Below, in pieces: positions 47,701 to 59,339 of a DNA stretch of 64,000 bases. Below the pieces are notes generated by a model. The model was not told where the DNA came from and did no database searches. It was given only the letters and a program-made list of their open reading frames with translations. Position 1 is the stretch's first letter; every line of letters starts with the position of its first letter. The position numbers and the translations under genes are program-made. This DNA is from Pomacea canaliculata (taxonomy: Eukaryota; Mollusca; Gastropoda; Architaenioglossa; Ampullariidae): contig NC_037591.1 of assembly GCF_003073045.1 (NCBI RefSeq), positions 20,679,319-20,743,318 of the forward strand, written 5' to 3'.

Positions 47701-50700
47701 GTAGGTAAGCATGGCAAAGAAGTTCCAGCTTAAACTGTCAAGTGATTGTTTTACTTGTCACGGTGACGCTTGTATGCTTTCATGAACTTGCTTGTTGAGA
47801 AAGTAGTATTGGGATTTAGCTGATTAAACACGTGTCATTTATCTGAAAAATTTGGATAAGTAAATGTCGAACCCATACTGTTGAGTTTGCTGTCATCAAC
47901 TAATTCTCTCTTCTTACATTCACAAGTTTCGTCTTTCAAGCTTTTAGGTATTTACGAACGGGAAAACAACTAATACCCAGCAAAACACACAAGATTTGGC
48001 CAAGCTTGGTCCAAGCTTGGGCCAATGTTTTTTGCTTGGCCCAATCTTGTGTGTTGTGTGGATAATTACTTTTCTCTTACCTATTTTAAATCTACCATTG
48101 GCAGTTTATATCACAAAGTGATCTTTTCACTTAATTCTTTCTGTTCGTAAGTCTCCGTAGAGTAAACTGACTAAATCCCAGCTTCCACTTTATGCGACGA
48201 CGAGCGCTTAATGCGCATGCGCATAATGATAGACGCAATATCTCCCGTTCAACAAACTGTAGAGTATGCCAGTGTGGAAGTTTCTTTAACGTTCATATAT
48301 TTTGTCTCACTTCTGTCTCACAGGAATATCTCCACAAGCACGAAACAGCCCAACACCACTACACAAGTTGCCACTTCACCAACAACTACAAAAGACTCTA
48401 ACACTACTCTAACAACAACCACTTCGCCAACAACTACAACAGCATCTAACACTACTCGTCTCACAAGCAGACCGACATCTCGCACTACTCGAACAACAAG
48501 GAGACCGACATCTCGCACTACTCGTAGTACAAGGAGACCAACATCTCGCACTACTCGTACAACAACACGTGCAGCAAGCACACCGACATCTCGCACTACT
48601 CGTACAACAACACGTGCAGCAAGCACACCGACATCTCGCACTACTCGTACAACAAGCACACCGACATCTCGCACTACTCGTACAACAAGCACACCGACAT
48701 CTCGCACTACTCGTACAACAAGCACACCGACATCTCGCACTACTCGTACAACAACACGTGCAGCAAGCACACCGACATCTGGAGTCATCAGTACGACACC
48801 CAGTAGCACCACACCAGTTGCTACTACATCTGAAATCACCAGTACGACACCCGGTAGCACCACACCAGTTGACACTACATCTGAAATCACCAGTACGACA
48901 CCCGGTAGCACCACCACACCAGTTGCTACTACATCTGAAGTAACCAGTACGACACCCGGTAGCACCACCACACCAGTTGACACTACATCTGGAGTCACCA
49001 CTACGACACCCGGTAGCACCACCACACCAGTTGACACTACATCCGGAGGCACCACTACGACACCCGGTAGCACCACCACACCAGTTGACACTACATCTGA
49101 AGTCACCACTACGACACCCGGTAGCACCACCACACCAGTTGACACTACATCTGGAGTCACCACTACGACACCCGGTAGCACCACCACACCAGTTGACACT
49201 ACATCCGGAGGCACCGATACGACACCCGGTAGCACCACCACACCAGTTGACACTACATCCGGAGGCACCAATGCGACACCCGGTAGCACCACCACACCAG
49301 TTGACACTACATCCGGAGACACCAATGCGACACCCGGTAGCACCACCACACCAGTTGACACTACATCCGGAGGCACCAATGCGACACCCGGTAGCACCAC
49401 CACACCAGTTGACACTACATCCGGAGGCACCAATGCGACACCGGTAGCACCACCACACCAGTTGACACTACATCCGGAGGCACCAATGCGACACCCGGTA
49501 GCACCACCACACCAGTTGACAATACATCCGGAGGCACCAATGCGACACCCGGTAGCACCACCACACCAGTTGACACTACATCCGGAGGCACCAATGCGAC
49601 CCCCGGTAGCACCACCACACCAGTTGACACTACATCCGGAGGCACCAATACGACACCCGGTAGCACCACCACACCAGTTGACACTACATCCGGAGGCACC
49701 AATGCGACACCCGGTAGCACCACCACACCAGTTGACACTACATCCGGAGGCACCAATGCGACACCCGGTAGCACCACCACACCAGTTGACACTACGTCCG
49801 GAGGCACCAATGCGACACCGGTAGCACCACCACACCAGTTGACACTACATCCGGAGGCACCAATACGACACCCGGTAGCACCACCACACCAGTTGACACT
49901 ACATCCGGAGGCACCAATGCGACACCCGGTAGCACCACCACACCAGTTGACACTACATCCGGAGGCACCAATGCGACACCCGGTAGCACCACCACACCAG
50001 TTGACACTACATCCGGAGGCACCAATGCGACACCGGTAGCACCACCACACCAGTTGACACTACATCCGGAGGCACCAATGCGACACCCGGTAGCACCACC
50101 ACACCAGTTGACACTACATCCGGAGGCACCAATGCGACACCGGTAGCACACCACACAGTTGACACTACATCCGGAGGCACCAATGCGACACCCGGTAGCA
50201 CCACCACACCAGTTGACACTACATCCGGAGGCACCAATGCGACACCCGGTAGCACCACCACACCAGTGACACTACATCCGGAGGCACCAATGCGACACCC
50301 GGTAGCACCACCACACCAGTTGACACTACATCCGGAGGCACCAATACGACACCCGGTAGCACCACCACACCAGTTGACACTACAACTGAAGTCACCACTA
50401 CGACACGCGGTAGCACCACCACAGCAGTTGACACTACAACTGAAGTCACCACTACGACACCCGGTAGCACCACCACACCAGGTGCTACTACATCTGAAGT
50501 CACCAGTACGACACCCGGTAGCACCACCACACCAGTTGACACTACGTCTGGAGGCACCACTACGACAGCCTCTTCTTCAGTGCCTACCACGCCTTTTACA
50601 ACCTCAGCTGAGCCGACTTCAACGGCGTTCGTCATTTTACCTTCGTCCACAACACCTTTAGCATGCTATGTTTTGCCCACGTCTTCTAGCCCAGTCCCAT

Positions 50701-51332
50701 CCCTTTCAACAACTTCTTCACAAACATTTTCAACGCCATTAACTTCCTCTTCTTTGCCATCTACTTCATCATCTCCTACATCTTCTGTGACATCTGAAGC
50801 AACCTCCACTCCACCTTCGTCCGCTTCATCTACTTCAGCAACAACTGCAACAGACGCTAACACTACTCCAACAACAACCACTTCGCCAGCAACTGCAACA
50901 GACGCTAACACTACTCCAACAACAACCACTTCGCCAGCAACTACAACAGACTCTAACACTACTCCAACAACAACCACTTCGCCAGCAACTACCACAGACT
51001 CTAACACTACTCCAACAACAACCATTTCGCCAGCAACTACAACAGACTCTAACACTACTCCAACAACAACCATTTCGCCAACAACTATAACAGCATCTAA
51101 CACTACGCCATCAAGCACACCGACGTCTACCACTGGCAGCACGTGCATCACGTCGTGCGAGTGGCTCGTGGACGGCAACTACCAGTCGTGCAACGGCTGC
51201 TCTGTGTACGTCTCGTGCACGGGAGGCTTCATGGTGGACAATCGGCAGTGTCCAAGCGGACTGCAGTGGGACGACAACGCTAGGAGCTGTCAGTTCACCT
51301 CCACCACCTGTCCGGAGAGGCTCCCGGTTTGA
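44764..51332 (+). CDS. Secreted mucin-like protein with three chitin-binding peritrophin-A (CBM14) domains
   Basis: Coding exons: 44764-44857, 45702-45888, 47304-47600 and 48324-51332, phases agreeing at every GT/AG junction. Residues 1-25 look like a signal peptide (QLISLPLVALMIQ). The first CBM14 (about 43-93) has the six-cysteine pattern with LYDPQIQVC. A Thr/Lys run of ACG/AAG codons leads to a second CBM14 (CITSC, YQSCLGC, WDDNRKIC). The last exon is a Thr/Ser/Pro mucin region of about 900 residues in three tandem arrays and ends in a third CBM14 (CITSCEWLVDGNYQSCNGC, WDDNARSC) with TGA at 51330-51332. Such proteins bind chitin in peritrophic-type gut linings, shell or mucus. The long exon is not open in one frame: length changes lie near 49441, 49816, 50031, 50138-50160 and 50272. 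Against the 54-bp consensus they total -7 bases, exactly the shift between the starting frame and the frame of the last CBM14. Either assembly errors or true mutations could explain this. Confidence 0.88.
47978..48061. mobile_element. Short fold-back MITE in the last mucin-gene intron
   Basis: The left arm reads caaaacacacaagatttggc and the right arm reads gcccaatcttgtgtgttgtg, its near reverse complement. Between them aagcttggtccaagcttggg forms further direct and inverted AAGCTTGG repeats. The whole 84-bp unit can form a hairpin. No clear target duplication was seen. Confidence 0.65.
48474..48780 (+). repeat. 33/45-bp tandem array coding for PTSRTTRTTST units
   Basis: Units of 11 codons (PTSRTTRTTST) alternate with 15-codon units that add RAA (PTSRTTRTTTRAAST). 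The Arg-rich composition distinguishes this array from the following Thr/Pro/Gly array. Confidence 0.9.
48781..50570 (+). repeat. 54-bp tandem minisatellite coding for GTNATPGSTTTPVDTTSG-type units
   Basis: About 33 units. Early units (48781-48960) are 51-54 bp and diverged (S.ITSTTPGSTTPV.TT). Central units (about 49200-50340) are nearly identical, implying recent homogenisation. Late units (50380-50570) are diverged again (TTEVTTTTRGSTTT). Single-base losses occur in CCC or TT runs in some central units. High identity makes unit number likely to vary between individuals and hard to assemble. Confidence 0.92.
50852..51108 (+). repeat. 48-bp tandem array coding for TDSNTTPTTTTSPATT units
   Basis: Five to six 16-codon units, with DA or DS at the second and third positions, lead into the last CBM14 domain. 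Related single units occur at the beginning of the same exon (SPTTTKDSNTTLTTT near 48380), so the two ends of the exon share an ancestral repeat. Confidence 0.88.
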
Positions 51333-51871
51333 CATTGAGATGATGTGTCATGTGTCACTATGTGGTGACTCGACTTTGTGAGTTCGACAAAAATCCGTTT
51401 AACCTCTACGCTAAGATCAAAGTGCGGTACCTACTTGCTACATGACTTGCTCTACAAGACCAAGAGATATATCCATATACAATACAGCAGACGACTGGTC
51501 ACCAGTACTACAGTTCTGCACTGACTAGCGTCTCTATGGTATTTCTTTTCTACTTCTTTATTATTTTAATATCTGCTTGAAGAGCCTCCTTGCTAAAGGC
51601 AATCTGCGTTCATCCACATGAATCAATGTAATCGACAAGTTTCAGCTGTGATTTTTAAATTCGAGTCTGTTTACAATATCATTTTTTTTTCAAAAGTAAT
51701 ATTGTCCACTCCGCAGAGATTCATCTTTGTCCTGCTCACAGAGTCGTCTCACCAGAATTTTTCAGAGTATCTTGAAGCTCTTTGTGGGGTTGTTGGAGTC
51801 TCTCTCTTTTCACTCGTATGTTTCTCTAATTTTTTTCTCGGGATATATACTGTGTATATGTAAAGGATTTG

Positions 51872-51877
51872 AATAAA
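51872..51877 (+). promoter_or_regulatory. Poly(A) signal of the mucin-like gene
   Basis: AATAAA 540 bases after the stop codon, followed by a T/GT-rich stretch. Confidence 0.6.
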
Positions 51878-51899
51878 CATGAAGCCCTGTTCCTGTGTA

Positions 51900-53552
51900 A
51901 ACTTGTTTTTATTGATGATTTTGTTTCCTTCAGTGTAAGCGCTAACTGCAGATACACAAATATCTCTTTCTGTTTATGTCCGCAATTTCCAAGAGAACAT
52001 ATAATGTCTGTGACGAAGTAAGCACGTGCTTCTAGAAACGAACCCACGTGAGTTCGCTCAGTGACACACGCATGCACATCGCCTCATGCGCGCACACGTA
52101 CCATCCATACGTATATTTTATGTATGTTCACGTGTTCTCTTCGAGTGCTGTTGCTGTTTGTGAAGCCATAGCCTCATAATAGAAACCCGGACATTGTATG
52201 CCACAGACTACTGGACTGACAGGTCTTCGCTTTGTTGGCGAAGCTGCTTCAAGGAGATTGTTTGGGGAACAAAGATGTTTCTGTATCTCTTCAACGATAT
52301 GCAGACAAACTAATGGACGTATACAGATATATTAGTTTGTGGTACGAGGAAGTAAAACCCAACAAACACTGTTCCCTTTGACATACTCGATTCGCTCGAT
52401 CGTGACTGCCATGACCCAGCCATTCATGCATGTAGAGTCTGCAAAAAAATCGACACCTCACCTTTCAACTTCTTGCTTGCTCTATGACACGGCATACACA
52501 CTGCATGCTTGTTTTATATGTGTCACCAAAGCCATATCAACATAGTATAAAAGCAACATATCGTAAGGCTTATCCTCACAGGATCAGGTCCCTTGTTCTG
52601 ACGAGGAGATCGAGTTTATCTTGCACGTGTAGTGTTACAGAAACAGAATACTTTGATAATTATTCTCGTCTGCATAGAAAACCTTGCAATGACTTTTGAA
52701 AAGAGTGATACAAATAGGACAGAATTTTCGCCTGAATATTGATAAACAAGGTGGAGAAACCTCGAGCACCGTGCATGAACAAAACCTCTTTGTGGCGACA
52801 GTAAATACTGTGAGGCTGTGATCAATGAGACACGACATGCGGTAACCGTTGGCTGCTGTCAATCAGGTGTAACACCTTGTTACAAACTGCCAAATGGAGA
52901 TCCCAACCGAATGAAGAAACCATGATTATCCCCAGTGTAATTCTCTCCTTTGTCTCACAAATCTTTACTCAAGGCATAGCAAAGGGTGTGTGGGGTGTGG
53001 GGGGAACAAAACCTTGACTTTGATCGTGACGATCGTAGGTCGCAAGGGTTGTTAGGGCAACGGGTGGCGATGATTGTGCCACAAGCTGTGTAGTCGCTTA
53101 TGTAGGTCGCTAGCTGTCTTTCACCTGCTCCACATCAGACGGTGTTGCAACCCGAACATTACAGCTCCGCGGCGCTTTGCAACCCATTGCCCCGACAAGA
53201 GTGTATACACACCTATTCAACCTGTTCGTTGCTTGCCGCCGGCATTGACACCTTCCTACGACTCCATTGCTCACACAAAGCTCAGACTAACACGTCAAGG
53301 TAAGACAGTACACGAGGCAGGTGAGTGAGTTTTCAAGTTTTAGCCAGAAATTTTGGGATACGATAGTAAAAATTAAGCATGAAGGTAAACTTATGACGAG
53401 CGTTTGAATACTGGCTTTGACCGTGAATGACGACTGTGGGCTGGAAGAAAGTTTCATTACTTAGAAGCAAAGACGAAGATGTCTTGGTAGGTGAAGTCGA
53501 CAGAATGCGAGAGCAAGATAAGATGAAAAGCAGGAGTGTGGTCAAATACATA
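51900..53552. other. Intergenic DNA without recognised features
   Basis: Base composition is more balanced than in the first 35 kb. Short open frames on both strands resemble no known family. No RNA gene or repeat structure was recognised. Confidence 0.45.
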
Positions 53553-53881
53553 GGGTGCCCGGTAGTACAGTGGTTAAGACTTTTTTGTCACCACCACCAC
53601 GACAATAGTAATAATTGTAACAGAGTGGTTAACCAACACTCAAACCAAAAAGCTCAACCCAACACTCAACCCAAAAGGGCAGGAACTGTCAGCAGATGCA
53701 CAACCCTTTCATGTACGGGTTAGAACAATAGCCACGGCTGAGCCACACGTCGATGCTCCTTCTCCGATCCGCCATTTTTCCTCCTCAGCCTTTTTGTCGT
53801 CACCTTTTTGTCGTCACTTTATTTTCACGTCACACCTTACGTCATTTGCTCAAGGAACTTCCCAAATGGCATCCAGCCCAT

Positions 53882-53970
<89 letters not shown>

Positions 53971-54045
53971 CGCTTGATTTATTATATAGCGCATACTCAC
54001 GCTCGTAAGGATGCTTTTAGCTTTTAGCGCTTGACACAAGAACGA
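53553..54045 (+). mobile_element. Possible tRNA-like SINE followed by a dispersed-repeat tail
   Basis: The start 'gggtgcccggtagtacagtg' contains an A-box-like TAGTACAGTGG typical of tRNA-derived SINE heads. A clear B-box is not present. After about 330 bases comes a long (AAT)n run and then 'ttatatagcgcatactcac' with a closing 'agcgcttgacac', a block I recall as common in mollusc repeats. Boundaries are approximate and the link between head and tail is inference. Confidence 0.35.
53883..53969. repeat. (AAT)n microsatellite
   Basis: About 29 uninterrupted AAT/TAA triplets. It creates spurious poly-Asn and poly-Ile frames. Confidence 0.98.
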
Positions 54046-54297
54046 GACTTGAGAAGCCTAAGAAGAACGGAAGGATAAATAACAGTGTCGAAGACTAATG
54101 AAAGACAGACATAGAAACACAAAGATGAATCGGGTAACAAAAACTGAGGGTATCACGATTCCGCAGTGAAAGACGAGTAAGGAAGAAGTCAATAGACGAA
54201 AAGGGAGAGGGGAGAAGATGTACTAGCATTGTGCGGACTGTTGTAATATTTGACGAAGGCCTTTGCTGCAGTATTTGTCTAATTGTTTTATTTCGTT

Positions 54298-57200
54298 ATG
54301 TCTGGGGATGTGTGGCAGGAAATGCCGGTGATTCACGCCATCGACAGTGGGGGCAACACCATGAAGGCCCTGTATGTGGAGGGCTGCTTCTTCCCATTCT
54401 TTCCCTTCACCAAGGACCCCAAGCGCCACCTTTCGAACATCAGGAATTTACCGATCAGGGACGATGATCTTCTGCTTTGGGGTTACCCCAGAACAGGTGT
54501 GTACTGTGTGTTCAAACTTTTATCCCATCTACAGGCCGGTCAAGTCAATGACCTGTGACCTGTGCCCAGCTTGAGCGCCCGCCATGGACGCGACAGACCG
54601 AATGGGGCGGAGGTGTGCATCCTATAGGCAAGCAGTTATGTCAGATGTGATAAGCTAGTAAGTCACATTTGACACCAGAGTAGTCGGCACTGGTTGTGTT
54701 TGAGTAACTGATCTAAAACCAGAATTACATAAGTGTCAAAGATATTGATGAGCTAGCTGGTTCTTATGCCTTATTGTCTTTCTCCCTCGCTTGTTTTCGC
54801 TTTCTTGTTTGGCCCGTGATATCCTACGTCACTGTCAACAAAATGTCTTTTGTTTGCAGGCTGTCACTGGTTGTGGGAAATGATTTGCATGCTATCTAAA
54901 GGTTTGTGCTGTGTCTTTATTATCTACAAACTACAGCCAATAAAATATTTCAGTAAGAAATACTAATCACGGCATATTAGTAATGACCAACTACCGACCT
55001 CTATCATTTCATTGGCTTTGATGAACCTAATGATATCGGTCATTAATGAGTCAGTGTTAATGAAGTTGTCATGTGACAGGAAGCGTGCAGTACGACGCCA
55101 ACACTAAAGAGAACTACATGTTGGACTTCATGACGCCTGAGATGTTGGAGGCCATGCCCTCGCCACGGACACTCAACTCGCACTTCTACTTCCATCACCT
55201 GCCAGCACAGACCAAGGAGAAGAAGATCAAGTTTGTGGTCAGTGGTCTGGAAACCTTAGTCTGTACTGTCACTAGCCCTTTCCCCTTCTCCCGCAGCCTC
55301 GTCTTACACAATCTCTGTCTGTATGTCTGCAGATGAATTTATGATAACATCTGAGCACCGCCTAAAAATCGCCTAGCATAGCTGTCACACTGAGAAAAAA
55401 AGAAAACGATAATGAGAACACAAAAAAACAATAAATGTAAAAAAAATCAAGGAGAAATAAGAAGAGGACGGTGTAAAAATTAGCTTCACCCAGGTATTTG
55501 CAGACATGTGGCCAGTGCTGTAAGTGTTCAGTGGAGTGTTCAGTCAATCGTCGATGGTGTGACATCCAGTGTGATTGTGATGCCTTTCTGTGACAGGTTC
55601 TACATCGTGACCCGAAGGATACAGTGGTATCCTACTATAGTTTTATGAAAGGCTTTGCCGAGCTCTTTGACTACAACGGCACTTTCTCCCATTTCCTGGA
55701 GTTGTTCCTAGAGGGCACATGTAAGTAGACGTACCACCTGTAAGTTGGATGTTAGTTGTAGATGTCATCTACTTTGTGGCTTTTCGAATTTTCTTGCTAT
55801 TCCTCTTCCTTGTTTCTTTCTTTCCTTCCATTATCTACTTCTTTCGTTCCTTCCTCTTCAGTGAATCACGTGCAACACCCGCAAGTCTTCTGTAAACATC
55901 TTGTAAGGAATCGGTAAGCCCCAGAGTGGCCTTTGTGACAATGACTTGGAGAATGATTGATCTCTGTGACGATGACTTAGAGAATGATTGTTGTATGTGG
56001 CAGTGCCCTATGGATCGTTCATCGACTTTGAACAGCACATAATGCAGACGCTGGAGGACAATCCTGACATTCCCGTGTTGCACGTGTTCTACGAGGATTT
56101 ACTCAAGGTTTGTTGTTGGTTGTTTGTTGGTTGATTGTTGGTTGGTTGTTTGTTGGTTGATTGTTTGTTTGTTGGTTGGTTGTTGGTTGGTTGGTTGTTG
56201 GTTGGTTGTTGTTTGGTTGTTTGTTGTTTTGTTTGTTGTTTGTTTGTTGTTGTTCCAACTAAACAGCAAACCTTAAACATAGAACTGATCCAGCAACCAA
56301 CACTGTATCCCGGTCAACTATCCCAGCCCTATAAACAAGTACCACTTATAGAAAGTAAGGAGAGGAGAGAACCCACAGCACACAGCCCATGACTCGCTGT
56401 ATCGATAACAGGGGTCCGCTGCACAACATAAGATTAGGTTTTAAGGCGTATTTTCAAACCGTCGTAATGGTTGGGTTAGAGTTAGGGAATACGCGTACCC
56501 TGGTCCCGCGTTGCCTCTAGTCACTGGTGTCAGCAGATTAAAATTTAATTATCTACAAACTTACCTTTAAAGGTTAACCCTGACTCAAACATGAAATCAG
56601 CCTCAAATGTGTTTGCAGGTTAGCAGCACAGGGCGTTGTGTTAGCCTTAGTGTGTCACGCAAGTGCATTCAAACACACGTTTAAAATATGCGTTGCGAAA
56701 TCTCGTGTGGTTGGGGAGGGGGAGACGTACACATAAGTTGACCTACATTCTCGTCTGAAGGTAGCAGCCAGGATATTATTATTGCTGTTGAACGAGACGT
56801 CGCGGCAAAATGAGGTTCTAACTTTGTTTCCTACAGACCAACCTGAACAGTTGGCGTTTTTTTCCATGTCTAAAGACTTGATTCTCGTGCTCTGATAACA
56901 GCGCACTTCGCTGAGGTTTATAAAGGCCTCAGCCAATGGGACAGCTAGGACAATAATTAGGTTTAGCCGTGTACAAACGTTACGTCACCAATTTGACCTT
57001 TTTGTGCTTCACCAAGATATTGGTAAATGGTATTCTACACTGAGTTTTACCAAGCTATTAGAAACAAATAATTTATCCCATTCAGCCTTTAAGAATAATG
57101 GTGATAGTGGTCTCCCCTTCTTTCTCTTCGTTCTTGTGCTTACTTTTTGTTGTCACCACACGTGGAACACATCATTCATCCCAATCGTGTCAAGTCCATA

Positions 57201-58058
57201 TATTCCTCAAGTTTGTCGAATTAGGCAATGATGCAACATGATGTATGAATTCGTCTGTCCATACCCATCTGTCCCTTGCTGACCTGTGGGTCGGTGCGCG
57301 ATCAGAACTGCGCCGAAGAGCTGCTGAAGGTGCAACGGTTCCTGGGTTATGCGGCGGATGAAAAGCTGTGCTCTGGCATCGCTGCAGCCTGCGAGTTCAA
57401 GAAACTGAAGCAGGTCATCGTTGACCGTCCAGACCCTTTACGTGGCGACCACAAGGAAGGATTTGAAGGGGTCTGCAGGAAAGGTCTGTTCTTTTTTTCT
57501 GTGTGACACTAGTGTAAAACCTCTTGAGGATAGCAGAATGAGCATTACCTTGATTAAGACAACAAACCTAGAGAACTGAATACATAGTTACTCAAAAATT
57601 AAAATTATTATTTTTTAATATGAAATGAACAAAGAACATTAGACAATGATTTAAGACCAATTTAAACAAACTCTAGACTTTCTAGATATGACGTGGACAA
57701 GTTAAGACGGTGGAGAAAACTCAGTCTGACTTGAGCTAATATACTTTGATACCCTGTTGATGTCGAAGAACGACAGGAGACAGGAATGTGGGCGGCCATA
57801 GCTACGGATTTACAACTGACACGGAGATTCTTTTGTGCTACTCGGACCGAGTGTACCTGTCCCCGAGTGTTAGTGCGTCGTCGAATGACATTATATCACT
57901 GAATGTTACATGAACTTTACCCTTTTGTTTCTTCATTTGCAGGTGTGATTGGGGATTGGAAGAATTTTTTTTCAAAGGAGGAGGAAGCTGCCTTCAACGA
58001 GGTGTTCAGAGCGAAACTGGGAGGAACCATACTTGCTGAGCGTTACCTGAAAGCTTGA
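54298..58058 (+). CDS. Cytosolic sulfotransferase (SULT family)
   Basis: Seven exons join to 306 residues: 54298-54496, 54860-54901, 55080-55237, 55597-55720, 56004-56107, 57306-57483 and 57943-58058. It transfers sulfate from PAPS to a hydroxyl or amine of a small molecule. The 5'-phosphosulfate loop is WGYPRTGCHWLWEM (61-74), with Arg65 where most SULTs have Lys. The catalytic His is H115 in SPRTLNSHFYFHHLP. The 3'-phosphate motif is VLHRDPKDTVVSYYSF (R137, S145). The C-terminal nucleotide loop is RKGVIGDWKNFF (267-278). Length fits the SULT1 type (about 290-300). All motifs are intact, so it looks functional. The acceptor before exon six (GCGATCAG|AAC) has a weak pyrimidine tract, and that intron holds a minisatellite and a dispersed repeat. 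The substrate cannot be predicted. The ATG at 54298 is the first in frame and gives a standard N-terminus without signal peptide. Confidence 0.95.
56108..56252. repeat. TTGG/TTTG minisatellite in sulfotransferase intron 5
   Basis: Irregular tandem copies of ttggttgt/ttgtttgt start directly at the donor of exon five (CTCAAG|GTTTGTTG), so the donor itself is part of the repeat pattern. Confidence 0.9.
56836..56863 (+). repeat. Dispersed hairpin plus T-tract repeat, copy 1
   Basis: GACCAACCTGAACAGTTGG followed by CG and seven T. The core folds as a short hairpin (CCAAC/GTTGG). A closely matching copy lies at 60423-60451. About 20 bases later both copies share 'gctctgataacag' or 'gcgctgataacag', at different distances. 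Confidence 0.7.
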
Positions 58059-58373
58059 ACACACTTCATCTTAGGGCCCACACGCTTTCTTATCATATTT
58101 TTCATATTTACATACATGAAAATGGTTGTAGACCCATTAATCATCTGAAGCTTATTGAGACTATTATGTATTTGAAACATATACAGATGCTCATGCACCT
58201 TGTTCCAGAAACAGGTCGCAACACTTGTTTACCTGACCTGCTGCTAACTCGTGCTGACTGATTTTTCCTAACTCACAAATGTTGATATTTTATTCCAGAC
58301 TCCCTAATGTTTACACGCTAACTCAATAATGTTATTATTTTGTTCTATACTCATAACTTTTACACACTATATC

Positions 58374-58379
58374 AATAAA
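58374..58379 (+). promoter_or_regulatory. Poly(A) signal of the sulfotransferase gene
   Basis: AATAAA about 316 bases after the stop codon, followed by a T-rich stretch. Confidence 0.6.
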
Positions 58380-58399
58380 CTTTTTGGAGGTAACTTTTT

Positions 58400-59335
58400 T
58401 AAAAATTGACAATCTACTGACCCACGAATGAGTATGTTAAAAATGGCCTTTTATAGGCAAGTTTTTAATCCTTCGGTAAACAGCTCATGAACTTCATGAA
58501 AAATCCCGAAATACCATCATGTGCGAAATAAAGTATTTTACCAGGTTCATATTGGCTATGATTGTTTTTCTAAGTTTTCTGTATGAAATATTTAAAAATA
58601 AATTTAGGAAGTAGTTGTGACTTCCAAGGGAAGTAATGCAACACGGGTTTGGCCAGAGATAACCTACATCCCTTGAATACTTTTCCTCTCTTTTAATCTC
58701 TCTCTCTTGCACTCATTTTTATACCTTTCATTACCAGCTCTTCTGCTCACTCCTCAGCTCCTCATCTTCATCCATGCATTTTGCTTGCTGCTGCTTTTCC
58801 TCCTGAGGGCACGTAGAGTATCATCACACGTAAACATGTCTCGAGACGCCATTACATCGATGCACGAACGCCCACACGCGCTGCCTGAGTGTGTGTGTGA
58901 CTGCGCGTGCTCGCGTGTGTGACGTCATCGTTTATAAGTTCGTGTTCGCTGACTTACAAAGAATCGTCACGAGTTGTCTGCTCCGACATTTTGTAATTTT
59001 ATCCACTTACCTCCCCTGTTTCTTAATCGTATTTCATTTTTTGTGTCACAAAGATGACACGACAGCCTCGTAAACGACAAAGCGGCTTTAACTGATATCT
59101 CAGGAATGTGTTGCCGGGCCTTTCATTTGCCTTTTTTTATTATTGCCTTAAATGCTAAACGGCTAAAACGAGAGGTTGGGAATGGTGTTTTTTTTTAAAG
59201 GAAATAGCAGGTGTGAAAACAGGAATTTAAATAACGTTTTACAACTGAAGGTGATAAAAAGTGTGTCAGCGAATGTTACATTCATCCTGACTTCAATGAA
59301 CTGTTGTGTATATATATATAACTCCTTTCAGACAT
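58400..59335. other. Intergenic DNA without recognised features
   Basis: Short open frames only. Nothing resembling a gene, RNA or mobile element was recognised. Confidence 0.45.
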
Positions 59336-59339
59336 CACT

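Noticed and set aside
48318-49835. 505-codon minus-strand open frame (and similar 349-, 211- and 143-codon frames) over the mucin array
   Set aside because: These are shadows of a tandem repeat that lacks stop codons in most frames. They have no start context, domain or end, and the sense reading is anchored by signal peptide, splice sites and CBM14 domains.
48781-50570. Regular repeats that might look like a CRISPR array
   Set aside because: The units are contiguous and have no unique spacers. They encode protein, and the genome is eukaryotic.
53753-54039. Open frames with long poly-Ile, poly-Asn or poly-Tyr-like runs
   Set aside because: They are translations of the (AAT)n microsatellite.
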